The notes under the pieces were generated by a model. The model searched no databases, had not been told where the DNA came from, and was given only the letters and a program-made list of their open reading frames with translations. Shown here in pieces: positions 21,822-33,715 of a stretch of 64,000 nt of DNA. The stretch covers positions 31,607,501-31,671,500 of the forward strand of contig CP136897.1 of assembly GCA_034359265.1 (NCBI GenBank). The letters are read 5' to 3'. A program made the position numbers and the translations under genes. This DNA is from Canna indica. Taxonomy: Eukaryota; Streptophyta; Magnoliopsida; Zingiberales; Cannaceae. Numbering within the stretch: the stretch's first letter is position 1; each line of letters starts with the position of its first letter.

Positions 21822-22191
21822 GATATGCACTTCTGATCGTCGGCTAATAAGGGTGAGCATCCGAGGGAGAGTTTGGGGGTCATTTTCTTCTTCTCTTCGC
21901 GCGCCTTTCAGTGCCACGTGAAAAGCTGGAATCGGACAATAATGCACTGAGTTACGCCCGTTTTAAATGAAAAATAATAATTGAAATGTTATTTTTCTTA
22001 TTTATTTACAAATTTTAATTTTTCGGGTCGGTTGGTCGATCGAGCCGGCCGTAGAGGTTGCGGCGGACCCCGCGGGGGCGATCGACGGTCAAATTTTATG
22101 GCGACGACGTCGTCCGTCCTTAACGTTTGGTTAGAAAAATTGGTAAAAAAAAATGATCTCGTCGTGCAATCAAATAGGTAGTAAAAAAAAA

Positions 22192-22308
22192 GGTGCAACA
22201 CGAGGACTTCCCAAGGGGTCACCCATCCTAGTACCACTCTCGCGCAAGCACGCTTAACTTCGGAGTTCTGATGGGATCCGGTGCGTTAGTGCTAGTATGA
22301 TCGCACCC
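22192..22308 (-). rRNA. 5S rRNA: 5S rRNA gene 47, partial member of the G65C family
   Basis: Carries A74G, G65C and C15T with C95T, but keeps T53. It looks like an intermediate or recombinant of the family seen in full at 50-62 kb. Upstream box is TTTTTA. Confidence 0.95.
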
Positions 22309-22671
22309 GTCATGCACTTTTGATCTTCGGCTAAAAAGGGTGAGCGTCCGAGGGACAAGGGTCATTTTCTTCGTCTCTTCGCGTGCCTTTCAGCGCCTCG
22401 TGAAAAGCTGAAATCAGACAATAATGCACGGAGTTACGCCCGTTTTAAACGAAAAATAATAATTGAAATGTTATTTTTCTTATTTATTTACAAATTTTAA
22501 TTTTTCGGGTCGGTTGGTCGATCAAGCCGGCAGTAGAGGTTGCGGCGGGCCCCGCGCGGGCGATCGACAGCCAAGATTTATTGCGACGACGTCGTCCGTC
22601 CTTAACGTTTGGTTAGAAAGATTGGTAAAAAAAATGATCTCATCGTGCAATCAAATAGGTAGTAAAAAAAA

Positions 22672-22788
22672 GGTGCAACGCGAGGACTTCCCAAGGGGTC
22701 ACCCATCCTAGTACTACTCTCGCCCAAGCACCCTTAACTTCGGAGTTCTGATTGGATCCGGTGCGTTAGTGCTGGTATGATCACACCC
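22672..22788 (-). rRNA. 5S rRNA: 5S rRNA gene 48
   Basis: Changes T109C, C95T, C57G, C36A and C6T. Upstream box is TGATTA. Confidence 0.95.
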
Positions 22789-23147
22789 GATATACACTTC
22801 TGATCGTCGGCTAATCAGGGTGAGCGTCCGAGGGAGAGTTCGAGGGTCATTTTCTTCGTCTCTTTGCGCGCCTTTCAGCGCCACGTGAAAAGCTGAAATC
22901 AGACAATAATGCACGGAGTTACGGCCGTTTTAAACGAAAAATAATAATTGAAATGTTATTTTTCTTATTTATTTACAAATTTTAATTTTTCGGGTAGGTT
23001 GGTCGATCGAGCCGGACGTAGAGGTTGCGGCGGGCGATCGACAGCCAAATTTTATGGCGACGACGTCGTCCGTCCTTAACGTTTGGTTAGAAAGATTAGT
23101 AAAAAAAATGATCTCGTCGTGCAATCAAATAGGTAGTAAAAAAAAAA

Positions 23148-23264
23148 GGTGCAACACGAGAACTTCCCAGGGGGTCACCCACCTTAGTACTACTCTCGCC
23201 CAAGCACGCTTAACTTCGAAGTTCTGATGGGATCCGGTGCGTTAGTGCTGGAATGATCGCACCC
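23148..23264 (-). rRNA. 5S rRNA: 5S rRNA gene 49
   Basis: Changes C104T, A83G, G81A, C46T and A13T. Upstream box TTATTT. Shares A83G/G81A with genes 50, 55 and 60. Confidence 0.95.
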
Positions 23265-23633
23265 ATCATGCAATTCTGATCGTCGGCAAATAAGGGTGAG
23301 CGTCCGAGGGACAGCTCGGGGTCATTTTCTTCGTCTCTTCGCGCGCATTTCAGCGCCACGTGAAAAGCTGAAATCAGACAATAATGCACGGAGTTACGAC
23401 CGTTTTAAACGAAAAATAATAATTGAAATGTTATTTTTCTTATTTATTTACAAATTTAAATTTTTCGGGTCGGTTGGTCGATCGAGCCGGCCGTAGAGGT
23501 TGCGGCGGGCCCCGCGCGGGCGATCGACAGCCAAGATTTATGGCGACGACGTCGTCCGTCCTTAACGTTTGGTTAGAAAGATTGGTAAAAAAAATGATCT
23601 CGTCGTGCAATCAAATAGGTAGTAAAAAAAAAA

Positions 23634-23750
23634 GGTGCAACACGAGAACTTCCCAGGGGGTCACCCACCTTAGTACTACTCTCACCCAAGCACGCTTAAC
23701 TTCAAAGTTATGATGGGATCCGGTGTGTTAGTGCTGGTATAATCGCACCC
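23634..23750 (-). rRNA. 5S rRNA: 5S rRNA gene 50, box C variant
   Basis: Changes C104T, A83G, G81A, C67T, C47T, C46T, G41T, G25A and C10T. A83G and G81A lie in box C and C67T in the intermediate element. First copy in the 2,139-bp repeat. Confidence 0.93.
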
Positions 23751-24117
23751 ATCATGCAATTCTGATCGTCGGCAAATAAGGGTGAGCGTCAGAGGGACAG
23801 CTCGGGGTCATTTTCTTCGACTCTTCGCGCGCCTTTCAACGCCACGTGAAAAGCTGAAATCAGACAATAATGCACGGAGTTACGCCCGTTTTAAACGAAA
23901 AATAATAATTGAAATGTTATTTTTCTTATTTATTTACAAATTTTAATTTTTCGGGTCGGTTGGTCGATCGAGCCAGCCGTAGAGGTTGCGGCGGGCCCCA
24001 CGTGGGCGATCGACAACCAAGATTTATGGTGACGATGTCGTCCGTCCTTAACGTTCGGTTAGAAAGATTGGTAAAAAAAATGATCTCATCATGCAATCAA
24101 ATAGTAGTAAAAGAAAA

Positions 24118-24234
24118 AGTGCAACACGACGGCTTCCCAGGGGGTCACCCATCCTGGTACTACTCTCGCCCAAGCATGCTTAACTTCGGAGTTCTGATGG
24201 GATCCGGTGCGTTAGTGCTAGTATGATCGCACCT
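24118..24234 (-). rRNA. 5S rRNA: 5S rRNA gene 51
   Basis: Changes C117T, C105G, T103C, T79C, G58A, C15T and G1A. The downstream T-run is split by C after five or six T. Upstream box TTATTAGAC. Confidence 0.93.
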
Positions 24235-24603
24235 ATTATAAACTTCTGATCGTTGTCTAATAAGGGTGGGCGTCCGAGGGAGAGTTCGGGGGTCATTTTC
24301 TTCGTCTCTTCGCGCGCCTTTCAGCGCCACGTGAAAAGCTAAAATCGGACAATAATGCACGGAGTTACGCCCGTTTTAAACGAAAAATAATAATAGAAAT
24401 GTTATTTTTCTTATTTATTTGCAAATTTTAAATTTTCGGGTTCGTTGGTCGATCGAGCCAGCCGTAGAGGTTGCGGCGGACCCCGCGCAGGCGATCGACA
24501 GCCAAATTTTATGGCGACGACGTCGTCTGTCCTTAATGTTTGGTTAGAAAGATTGGTAAAAAAAATAATCTCGTCGTGCAATCAAATACGTAGTAAAAAA
24601 AAA

Positions 24604-24720
24604 GGTGCAACACGAGGATTTTCCAAGGGGTCACCCATCCTAGTACTACTCTCTCCCAAGCATGCTTAACTTCGGAGTTCTGAAGGGATCCGGTGCGTTA
24701 GTGCTGGTATGATCGAACCC
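24604..24720 (-). rRNA. 5S rRNA: 5S rRNA gene 52
   Basis: Changes G102A, G99A, C95T, C67A, G58A, A37T and G5T. Confidence 0.94.
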
Positions 24721-25088
24721 GTCATGCACTTCTGATCGTCGGCTAATAAGGTTGAGCGTCGGTGGGACAGCTGGGGGTCGTTTTCCTCGTCTCTTCACGC
24801 GCCTTTCAGCGCCACGTGAAAAGCTGAAATCGGACAATAATGCACGGAGTTACGCCCGTTTTAAACGAAAAATAATAATTGAAATGTTATTTTTCTTATT
24901 TATTTACAAATTTTAATTTTTCGGGTCGGTTGGTCGATCAAGCCGGCCGTAGAGATTGCGGCGCGCCCCGCGCGGGCGATCGACAACCAAATTTTATGGC
25001 GACGACGTCGTCCGTCCTTAATGTTTGGTTAGAAAGATTGGTAAAAAAAATGATCTCGTCGTGCAATCAAGTAGGTAGTAAAAAAAAA

Positions 25089-25196
25089 GGTGCAACACGA
25101 GGACTTCCCAGGGGGTCACCCATCCTAGTACTACTCTCGCCCAAGCACGCTTAACTTCAGAGTTCTGATGGGATCCGGTGCGTTAGTGCTAGTATG
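25089..25196 (-). pseudogene. 5S rRNA: 5S rRNA gene 53, truncated and promoterless
   Basis: The copy starts at RNA position 10: nine 5' bases (GGGTGCGAT), the TTATTA box and most of the upstream spacer are missing, 287 bp in all. The break joins TATG of the gene to TATG of the spacer, a 4-bp microhomology. The internal control region and T-run remain. Without the first nine bases helix I cannot form. Also C47T and C15T. Confidence 0.95.
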
Positions 25197-25286
25197 GCGA
25201 CGACTTCGTCCGTCCTTAATGTTTGGTTAGAAAGATTGGTAAAAAAAATGACCTCGTCGTGCAATCAAATACGTAGTAAAAAAAAA

Positions 25287-25403
25287 GGTGCAAGACTAGG
25301 ACTTTCCAGGCGGTCACCCATCCTAGTACTACTCTCTCCCAAGCACGCTTAACTTCGGAGATCTGAAGGGATCCGGTGCGTTAGTGCTGGTATGATCGAA
25401 CCC
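25287..25403 (-). rRNA. 5S rRNA: 5S rRNA gene 54, divergent
   Basis: Only 198 bp from truncated gene 53. Changes G110C, C107A, G99A, C93G, C67A, A43T, A37T and G5T. Confidence 0.92.
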
Positions 25404-25772
25404 GTCATGCACTTTTGATCGTCGGCTAATAAGGTTTTGCGTCCGAGGGACAGCTCGGGGTCATTTTCTTCGTCTCTTCGCGCGCCTTTCAGCGCCACGT
25501 GAAAAGCTGAAATCAGACAATAATGCACGGAGTTACGCCCGTTTTAAACGAAAAATAATAATTGAAATGTTATTTTTCTTATTTATTTACAAATTTAAAT
25601 TTTTCGGGTCGGTTGGTCGATCGAGCCGGCCGTAGAGGTTGCGGCGGGCCCCGCGCGGGCGATCGACAGCCAAGATTTATGGCGACGACGTCGTCCGTCC
25701 TTAACGTTTGGTTAGAAAGATTGGTAAAAAAAATGATCTCGTCGTGCAATCAAATAGGTAGTAAAAAAAAAA

Positions 25773-25889
25773 GGTGCAACACGAGAACTTCCCAGGGGGT
25801 CACCCACCTTAGTACTACTCTCACCCAAGCACGCTTAACTTCAAAGTTATGATGGGATCCGGTGCGTTAGTGCTGGTATGATCGCACCC
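25773..25889 (-). rRNA. 5S rRNA: 5S rRNA gene 55, box C variant
   Basis: Second copy of gene 50 (offset 2,139): C104T, A83G, G81A, C67T, C47T, C46T and G41T. Confidence 0.93.
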
Positions 25890-26256
25890 ATCATGCAATT
25901 CTGATCGTCGGCAAATAAGGGTGAGCGTCAGAGGGACAGCTCGGGGTCATTTTCTTCGACTCTTCGCGCGCCTTTCAACGCCACGTGAAAAGCTGAAATC
26001 AGACAATAATGCACGGAGTTACGCCCGTTTTAAACGAAAAATAATAATTGAAATGTTATTTTTCTTATTTATTTACAAATTTTAATTTTTCGGGTCGGTT
26101 GGTCGATCGAGCCAGCCGTAGAGGTTGCGGCGGGCCCCACGTGGGCGATCGACAACCAAGATTTATGGCGACGATGTCGTCCGTCCTTAACGTTCGGTTA
26201 GAAAGATTGGTAAAAAAAATGATCTCATCGTGCAATCAAATAGTAGTAAAAGAAAA

Positions 26257-26373
26257 AGTGCAACACGACGGCTTCCCAGGGGGTCACCCATCCTGGTACT
26301 ACTCTCGCCCAAGCATGCTTAACTTCGGAGTTCTGATGGGATCCGGTGCGTTAGTGCTAGTATGATCGCACCT
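26257..26373 (-). rRNA. 5S rRNA: 5S rRNA gene 56
   Basis: Copy of gene 51 at offset 2,139, same gene substitutions. Confidence 0.93.
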
Positions 26374-26742
26374 ATTATAAACTTCTGATCATTGTCTAAT
26401 AAGGGTGGGCGTCCGAGGGAGAGTTCGGGGGTCATTTTCTTCGTCTCTTCGCGCGCCTTTCAGCGCCACGTGAAAAGCTGAAATCGGACAATAATGCACG
26501 GAGTTACGCCCGTTTTAAACGAAAAATAATAATAGAAATGTTATTTTTCTTATTTATTTGCAAATTTTAAATTTTCGGGTTCGTTGGTCGATCGAGCCAG
26601 CCGTAGAGGTTGCGGCGGACCCCGCGCAGGCGATCGACAGCCAAATTTTATGGCGACGACGTCGTCTGTCCTTAATGTTTGGTTAGAAAGATTGGTAAAA
26701 AAAATAATCTCGTCGTGCAATCAAATACGTAGTAAAAAAAAA

Positions 26743-26859
26743 GGTGCAACACGAGGATTTTCCAAGGGGTCACCCATCCTAGTACTACTCTCTCCCAAGC
26801 ATGCTTAACTTCGGAGTTCTGAAGGGATCCGGTGCGTTAGTGCTGGTATGATCGAACCC
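26743..26859 (-). rRNA. 5S rRNA: 5S rRNA gene 57
   Basis: Copy of gene 52 at offset 2,139. Confidence 0.94.
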
Positions 26860-27227
26860 GTCATGCACTTCTGATCGTCGGCTAATAAGGTTGAGCGTCG
26901 GTGGGACAGCTGGGGGTCGTTTTCCTCGTCTCTTCACGCGCCTTTCAGCGCCACGTGAAAAGCTGAAATCGGACAATAATGCACGGAGTTACGCCCGTTT
27001 TAAACGAAAAATAATAATTGAAATGTTATTTTTCTTATTTATTTACAAATTTTAATTTTTCGGGTCGGTTGGTCGATCAAGCCGGCCGTAGAGATTGCGG
27101 CGCGCCCCGCGCGGGCGATCGACAACCAAATTTTATGGCGACGACGTCGTCCGTCCTTAATGTTTGGTTAGAAAGATTGGTAAAAAAAATAATCTCGTCG
27201 TGCAATCAAGTAGGTAGTAAAAAAAAA

Positions 27228-27335
27228 GGTGCAACACGAGGACTTCCCAGGGGGTCACCCATCCTAGTACTACTCTCGCCCAAGCACGCTTAACTTCAGA
27301 GTTCTGATGGGATCCGGTGCGTTAGTGCTAGTATG
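27228..27335 (-). pseudogene. 5S rRNA: 5S rRNA gene 58, truncated and promoterless
   Basis: Second copy of truncated gene 53, with the identical TATG junction. It shows the broken unit was amplified within the 2,139-bp block rather than arising twice. Confidence 0.95.
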
Positions 27336-27425
27336 GCGACGACTTCGTCCGTCCTTAATGTTTGGTTAGAAAGATTGGTAAAAAAAATGACCTCGTCGTG
27401 CAATCAAATACGTAGTAAAAAAAAA

Positions 27426-27542
27426 GGTGCAAGACTAGGACTTTCCAGGCGGTCACCCATCCTAGTACTACTCTCTCCCAAGCACGCTTAACTTCGGAGA
27501 TCTGAAGGGATCCGGTGCGTTAGTGCTGGTATGATCGAACCC
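27426..27542 (-). rRNA. 5S rRNA: 5S rRNA gene 59, divergent
   Basis: Copy of gene 54 at offset 2,139. Confidence 0.92.
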
Positions 27543-27911
27543 GTCATGCACTTTTGATCGTCGGCTAATAAGGTTTTGCGTCCGAGGGACAGCTCGGGGT
27601 CATTTTCTTCGTCTCTTCGCGCGCCTTTCAGCGCCACGTGAAAAGCTGAAATCAGACAATAATGCACGGAGTTACGCCCGTTTTAAACGAAAAATAATAA
27701 TTGAAATGTTATTTTTCTTATTTATTTACAAATTTAAATTTTTCGGGTCGGTTGGTCGATCGAGCCGGCCGTAGAGGTTGCGGCGGGCCCCGCGCGGGCG
27801 ATCGACAGCCAAGATTTATGGCGACGACGTCGTCCGTCCTTAACGTCTGGTTAGAAAGATTGGTAAAAAAAATGATCTCGTCGTGCAATCAAATAGGTAG
27901 TAAAAAAAAAA

Positions 27912-28028
27912 GGTGCAACACGAGAACTTCCCAGGGGGTCACCCACCTTAGTACTACTCTCACCCAAGCACGCTTAACTTCAAAGTTATGATGGGATCCG
28001 GTGCGTTAGTGCTGGTATGATCGCACCC
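27912..28028 (-). rRNA. 5S rRNA: 5S rRNA gene 60, box C variant
   Basis: Third copy of gene 50, start of a third, partial 2,139-bp repeat. Confidence 0.93.
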
Positions 28029-28394
28029 ATCATGCAATTCTGATCGTCGGCAAATAAGGGTGAGCGTCAGAGGGACAGCTCGGGGTCATTTTCTTCGACT
28101 CTTCGCGCGCCTTTCAACGCCACGTGAAAAGCTGAAATCAGACAATAATGCACGGAGTTACGCCCGTTTTAAACGAAAAATAATAATTGAAATGTTATTT
28201 TTCTTATTTATTTACAAATTTTAATTTTTCGGGTCAGTTGGTCGATCGAGCCGGCCGTAGAGGTTGCGGCGGGCCCCGCGCGGGCGATCGTAGCCAAATT
28301 TTATGTCGACGACGTCGTCCGTCCTTAACGTTAGGTTACAAAGATTGGTAAAAAAAATGATCTCGTCGTGCAATCAAATAGGTAGTAAAAAAAA

Positions 28395-28511
28395 GATGCA
28401 ACACGAGGACTTCCCAGGGGGTCACCCATCCTAGTACTATTGTCGCCCAAGCACGCTTAACTTCGGAGTTCTGATGGGATCCGGTGCGTTAGTGCTGGTA
28501 TGATCGCAGCC
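28395..28511 (-). rRNA. 5S rRNA: 5S rRNA gene 61, intermediate-element variant
   Basis: G70C and G72A with C116T and G3C. First gene after the return to family A spacers. Confidence 0.95.
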
Positions 28512-28879
28512 GTCACGCACTTCTGATCGTCGGCTAATAAGGGTGAGCGTCCGAGGGACAACTCAGGGTCATTTTCTTCGTCTCTTCGCGTGCCTTTCAG
28601 CGCCTCGTGAAAAGCTAAAATCGGACAATAATGCACGGAGTTACGCCCGTTTTAAACGAAAAATAATAATTGAAATCTTATTTTTCTTATTTATTTACAA
28701 ATTTTAATTTTTCGGGTCGGTTGGTCGATCGAGCCGGCCGTAGAGGTTGCGGCGGGCCGCGCGCGGGTGATCGAAAGCCAAATTTTATGTCGACGACGTC
28801 GTCCGTCCTTAACGTTTGGTTAGAAAGATTGGTAAAAAAAATGATCTCGTCGTGCAATCAAATAGGTAGTAAAAAAAAA

Positions 28880-28996
28880 GGTGCAACACGAGGACTTCCC
28901 AGGGGGTCACCCATCCTAGTACTATTCTCGCCCAAGCACTCTTAACTTCGTAGTTCTGATGGGATCCGGTGCGTTAGTGCTGGTATGATCGCACCC
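28880..28996 (-). rRNA. 5S rRNA: 5S rRNA gene 62
   Basis: Changes G72A, C57A and C46A. Confidence 0.97.
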
Positions 28997-29363
28997 GTCA
29001 TGCACTTCTGATCGTCGGCTAATAAGGCTGAGCGTCCGAGGGATAGCTCGGAGTCATTTTCTTCGTCTCTTCGCGCGCCTTTTAGCGCCACGTGAAAAGC
29101 TGAAATCAGACAGTAATGCACGGAGTTACGCCCGTTTTAAACGAAAAATAATAATTGAAATATTATTTTTCTTATTTATTTACAAATTTTAATTTTTCGG
29201 GTGGGTTGGTCGATCGAGCCGGCCGTAGAGGTTGCGGCGGGCCCCGCGCGGGCGATCGACATCCAAATTTTATGTCGACGACGTCGTCCGTCCTCAACGT
29301 TTGGTTAGAAAGATTGGTAAAAAAATGATCTCGTCGTGCAATCAAATAGGTAGTAAAAAAAAA

Positions 29364-29479
29364 GGTGCAACACGAGGACTTCCAAGGGGTCACCCATCCT
29401 AGTACTACTCTCGCCCAAGCAAGCTTAACTTCGGAGTTCTGATGGGATCCGGTGTGTTAGTGCTGGTATGATCGCACCC
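29364..29479 (-). rRNA. 5S rRNA: 5S rRNA gene 63
   Basis: 116 bp; one base lost and one changed around 91-99, plus G58T and G25A. Confidence 0.96.
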
Positions 29480-29847
29480 GTCGTGCACTTCTGATCGTCG
29501 GCTAATAAGGGTGTGCGTCCGAGGGATAGCTCGGGGTCATTTTCTTCGTCTCTTCGTGCGCCATTTAGCGCCACGTGAAAAGCTGAAATCGGACAATAAT
29601 GCACGGAGTTACGCCCGTTTTAAACGAAAAATAATAAATGAAATGTTATTTTTCTTATTTATTTACAAATTTTAATTTTTCGGGTCGGTTGGTCGATCGA
29701 GCCGGCCGTAGAGGTTGCGGCGGGCCCCGCGCGGGCGATCGAAAGCCAAATTTTATGTCGACGACGTCGTCCGTCCTTAACGTTTGGTTAGAAAGATTGG
29801 TAAAAAAAATGATCTCGTCGTGCAATCAAATAGGTGGTAAAAAAAAA

Positions 29848-29963
29848 GGTGCAACACGAGGACTTCCGAGGGGTCACCCATCCTAGTACCACTCTCGCCC
29901 AAACACGCTTAACTTCGGAGTTCTGATGGGATCCGGTGTGTTAGTGCTGGTATGATCGCACCC
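29848..29963 (-). rRNA. 5S rRNA: 5S rRNA gene 64
   Basis: 116 bp with CCCCTCGGA at 91-99. Changes A74G, C61T and G25A. Confidence 0.96.
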
Positions 29964-30331
29964 GTCGTGCACTTCTGATCATCGGCTAATAAGGGTGAGC
30001 GTCCGAGGGATAGCTCGGGGTCATTTTCTTCGTCTCTTCGCGCGCCTTTTAGCGCCACGTGAAAAGCTGAAATCGGACAATAATGCACGGAGTTACGCCC
30101 GTTTTAAACGAAAAATAATAATTGAAATGTTATTTTTCTTATTTATTTACAAATTTTAATTTTTCGGGTGGGTTGGTCGATCGAGCCGGCCGTAGAGGTT
30201 GCGGCGGGCCCCGCGCGGGCGATCGACAGCCAAATTTTATGTCGACGACGTCGTCCGTCCTTAACGTTTGGTTAGAAAGATTGGTAAAAAAAATGATCTC
30301 GTCGTGCAATCAAATAGGTAGTAAAAAAAAA

Positions 30332-30448
30332 GGTGCAACACGAGGACTTCCTAGGGGGTCACCCATCCTAGTACAACTCTCGCCCAAGCACGCTTAACTT
30401 CGAAGTTCTGATGGGATCCGTTGCGTTAGTGCTGGTATGATCGCGCCC
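30332..30448 (-). rRNA. 5S rRNA: 5S rRNA gene 65
   Basis: Changes G97A, A74T, C46T, C28A and T4C. Copy at gene 69. Confidence 0.96.
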
Positions 30449-30815
30449 GTCATGCACTTCTGATCGTCGGCTAATAAGGGTGAGCGTCCGAGGGATAGCT
30501 CGGAGTCATTTTCTTCGTCTCTTCGCGTGCCTTTCAGCGCCTCGTGAAAAGCTGAAATCGGACAATAATGCACGGAGTTACGCCCGTTTTAAACGAAAAA
30601 TAATAATTGAAATGTTATTTTTCTTATTTATTTAGAAATTTTAATTTTTCGGGTCGGTTGGTCGATCGAGCCGGCCGTAGAGGTTGCGGCGGGCCCCGCG
30701 CGGGCGATCGACAACCAAATTTTATGTCGACGACGTCGTCCGTCCTCAACGTTTGGTTAGAAAGATTGGTAAAAAAATGATCTCGTCGTGCAATCAAATA
30801 GGTAGTAAAAAAAAA

Positions 30816-30931
30816 GGTGCAACACGAGGACTTCCCAGGGGTCACCCGTCCTAGTACAACTCTCGCCCAAGCACGCTTAACTTCGGAGTTCTGATGGGAT
30901 CCGGTGTGTTAGTGCTGGTATGATCGCACCC
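30816..30931 (-). rRNA. 5S rRNA: 5S rRNA gene 66
   Basis: 116 bp (four C at 91). Changes T84C, A74T and G25A. Copy at gene 70. Confidence 0.96.
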
Positions 30932-31297
30932 GTCGTGCACTTCTGATCGTCGGCTAATAAGGGTGAGCGTCCGAGGGATAGCTCAGAGTCATTTTCTTCG
31001 TCTCTTCGCGTGCCTTTTAGCGCCACGTGAAAAGCTGAAATAGGACAATAATGCACGGAGTTACGCCTGTTTTAAACGAAAAATAATAATTGAATTGTTT
31101 TTTTCTTATTTATTTACAAATTTTAATTTTTCGAGTGGATTGGTCGATCGAGCCGGCCGTAGAGGTTGCGGCGGGCCCCGCGCGGGCGATCGACAGCCAA
31201 ATTTTATGTCGACGACGTCGTCCGTCCTTAACGTTTGGTTAGAAAGATTGGTAAAAAAATGATCTCGTCGTGCAATCAAATAGGTGGTGTAAAAAAA

Positions 31298-31413
31298 GGT
31301 GCAACACGAGGACTTCCGAGGGGTCACCCATCCTAGTACTACTCTCACCCAAGCACGCTTAACTTCGGAGTTCTGATGGGATCCGGTGTGTTAGTGCTGG
31401 TATGATCGCACCC
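31298..31413 (-). rRNA. 5S rRNA: 5S rRNA gene 67
   Basis: 116 bp (CCCCTCGGA). C67T in the intermediate element, G25A. T-run is seven T. Confidence 0.96.
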
Positions 31414-31781
31414 GTCGTGCACTTCTGATCGTCGGCTAATAAGGGTGAGCGTCCGAGGGATAGCTCGGAGTCATTCTCTTTGTCTCTTCGCGTGCCTTTC
31501 AGCGCCTCGTGAAAAGCTGAAATCGGACAATAATGCACGGAGTTACGCCCGTTTTAAACGAAAAATAATAATTGAAATGTTATTTTTCTTATTTATTTAG
31601 AAATTTTAATTTTTCGGGTCGGTTGGTCGATCGAGCCGGCCATAGAGGTTGCGGCGGGCCCCGCGTGGGCGATCGACAACCAAATTTTATGTCGACGACG
31701 TCGTCCGTCCTCAACGTTAGGTTAGAAAGATTGGTAAAAAAAATGATCTCGTCGTGCAATCAAATAGGTAGTAAAAAAAAA

Positions 31782-31898
31782 GGTGCAACACGAGGACTTC
31801 CCCGGGGGTCACCCATCCTAGTACTATTGTCGCCCAAGCACGCTTAACTTCGGAGTTCTGATGGGATCCGGTGCGTTAGTGCTGGTATGATCGCACCC
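31782..31898 (-). rRNA. 5S rRNA: 5S rRNA gene 68, intermediate-element variant
   Basis: G70C and G72A with T96G. Confidence 0.96.
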
Positions 31899-32266
31899 GT
31901 CATGCACTTCTGATCGTCAGCTAATAAGGGTGAGCGTCCGAGGGATAGCTCGGAGTCATTTTCTTCGTCTCTTCGCGCGCCTTTTAGCGCCACGTGAAAA
32001 GCTGAAATCGGACAATAATGCACGGAGTTACGCCCGTTTTAAACGAAAAATAATAATTGAAATGTTATTTTTCTTATTTATTTACAAATTTTAATTTTTC
32101 GGGTGGGTTGGTCGATCGAGCCGGCCGTAGAGGTTGCGGCGGGCCCCGCGCGGGCGATCGACAGCCAAATTTTATGTCGACGACGTCGTCCGTCCTTAAC
32201 GTTTGGTTAGAAAGATTGGTAAAAAAAATGATCTCGTCGTGCAATCAAATAGGTAGTAAAAAAAAA

Positions 32267-32383
32267 GGTGCAACACGAGGACTTCCTAGGGGGTCACCCA
32301 TCCTAGTACAACTCTCGCCCAAGCACGCTTAACTTCGAAGTTCTGATGGGATCCGGTGCGTTAGTGCTGGTATGATCGCACCC
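32267..32383 (-). rRNA. 5S rRNA: 5S rRNA gene 69
   Basis: G97A, A74T and C46T; copy of gene 65 at offset 1,935 without its C28A and T4C. Confidence 0.97.
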
Positions 32384-32750
32384 GTCATGCACTTCTGATC
32401 GTCGGCTAATAAGGGTGAGCGTCCGAGGGATAGCTCGGAGTCATTTTCTTCGTCTCTTCGCGTGCCTTTCAGCGCCTCGTGAAAAGCTGAAATCGGACAA
32501 TAATGCACGGAGTTACGCCCGTTTTAAACGAAAAATAATAATTGAAATGTTATTTGTCTTATTTATTTAGAAATTTTAATTTTTCGGGTCGGTTGGTCGA
32601 TCGAGCCGGCCGTAGAGGTTGCGGCGGGCCCCGCGCGGGCGATCGACAACCAAATTTTATGTCGACGACGTCGTCCGTCCTCAACGTTTGGTTAGAAAGA
32701 TTGGTAAAAAAATGATCTCGTCGTGCAATCAAATAGGTAGTAAAAAAAAA

Positions 32751-32866
32751 GGTGCAACACGAGGAATTCCCAGGGGTCACCCGTCCTAGTACTACTCTCG
32801 CCCAAGCACGCTTAACTTCGGAGTTCTGATGGGATCCGGTGTGTTAGTGCTGGTATGATCGCACCC
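32751..32866 (-). rRNA. 5S rRNA: 5S rRNA gene 70
   Basis: 116 bp. G102T, T84C and G25A; copy of gene 66 at offset 1,935. Confidence 0.96.
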
Positions 32867-33232
32867 GTCGTGCACTTCTGATCGTCGGCTAATAAGGGTG
32901 AGCGTCCGAGGGATAGCTCGGAGTCATTTTCTTCGTCTCTTCGCGTGCCTTTTAGCGCCACGTGAAAAGCTGAAATAGGACAATAATGCACGGAGTTACG
33001 CCTGTTTTAAACGAAAAATAATAATTGAATTGTTTTTTTCTTATTTATTTACAAATTTTAATTTTTCGAGTGGATTGGTCGATCGAGCCGGCCGTAGAGG
33101 TTGCGGCGGGCCCCGCGCGGGCGATCGACAGCCAAATTTTATGTCGACGACGTCGTCCGTCCTTAACATTTGGTTAGAAAGATTGGTAAAAAAATGATCT
33201 CGTCGTGCAATCAAATAGGTGGTAAAAAAAAA

Positions 33233-33348
33233 GGTGCAACACGAGGACTTCCGAGGGGTCACCCATCCTAGTACTACTCTCACCCAAGCACGCTTAACTT
33301 CGGAGTTCTGATGGGATCCGGTGTGTTAGTGCTGGTATGATCGCACCC
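33233..33348 (-). rRNA. 5S rRNA: 5S rRNA gene 71
   Basis: 116 bp (CCCCTCGGA), C67T and G25A; same as gene 67 and its neighbour gene 72. Confidence 0.96.
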
Positions 33349-33715
33349 GTCGTGCACTTCTGATCGTCGGCTAATAAGGGTGAGCGTCCGAGGGATAGCT
33401 CGGAGTCATTTTCTTCGTCTCTTCGCGTGCCTTTCAGCGCCTCGTGAAAAGCTGAAATCGGACAATAATGCACGGAGTTACGCCCGTTTTAAACGAAAAA
33501 TAATAATTGAAATGTTATTTTTCTTATTTATTTAGAAATTTTAATTTTTTGGGTCGGTTGGTCGATCGAGCCGGCCGTAGAGGTTGCAGCGGGCCCCGCG
33601 CGGGCGATCGACAGCCAAATTTTATGTCGACGACGTCGTCCGTCCTTAACGTTTGGTTAGAAAGATTGGTAAAAAAATGATCTCGTCGTGCAATCAAATA
33701 GGTGGTAAAAAAAAA

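Larger units (their letters stand above)
23423..28200. repeat. 2,139-bp higher-order repeat, two full and one partial copy
   Basis: Copies at about 23,423-25,561, 25,562-27,700 and 27,701-28,200. Each full copy has five genes, one of them the truncated gene (53/58). Differences between copies are very few, so the event is recent. Confidence 0.92.
30100..33500. repeat. Four-unit block duplicated at offset 1,935 bp
   Basis: Genes 65, 66 and 67 match 69, 70 and 71, with shared marks A74T, T84C and the spacer base change in TTTAGAAATTTT. Confidence 0.85.

Noticed and set aside
25190..25290. Transposon insertion or excision as the cause of the 198-bp interval
   Set aside because: No target-site duplication, terminal repeat or foreign sequence; a simple 287-bp deletion at TATG explains it.
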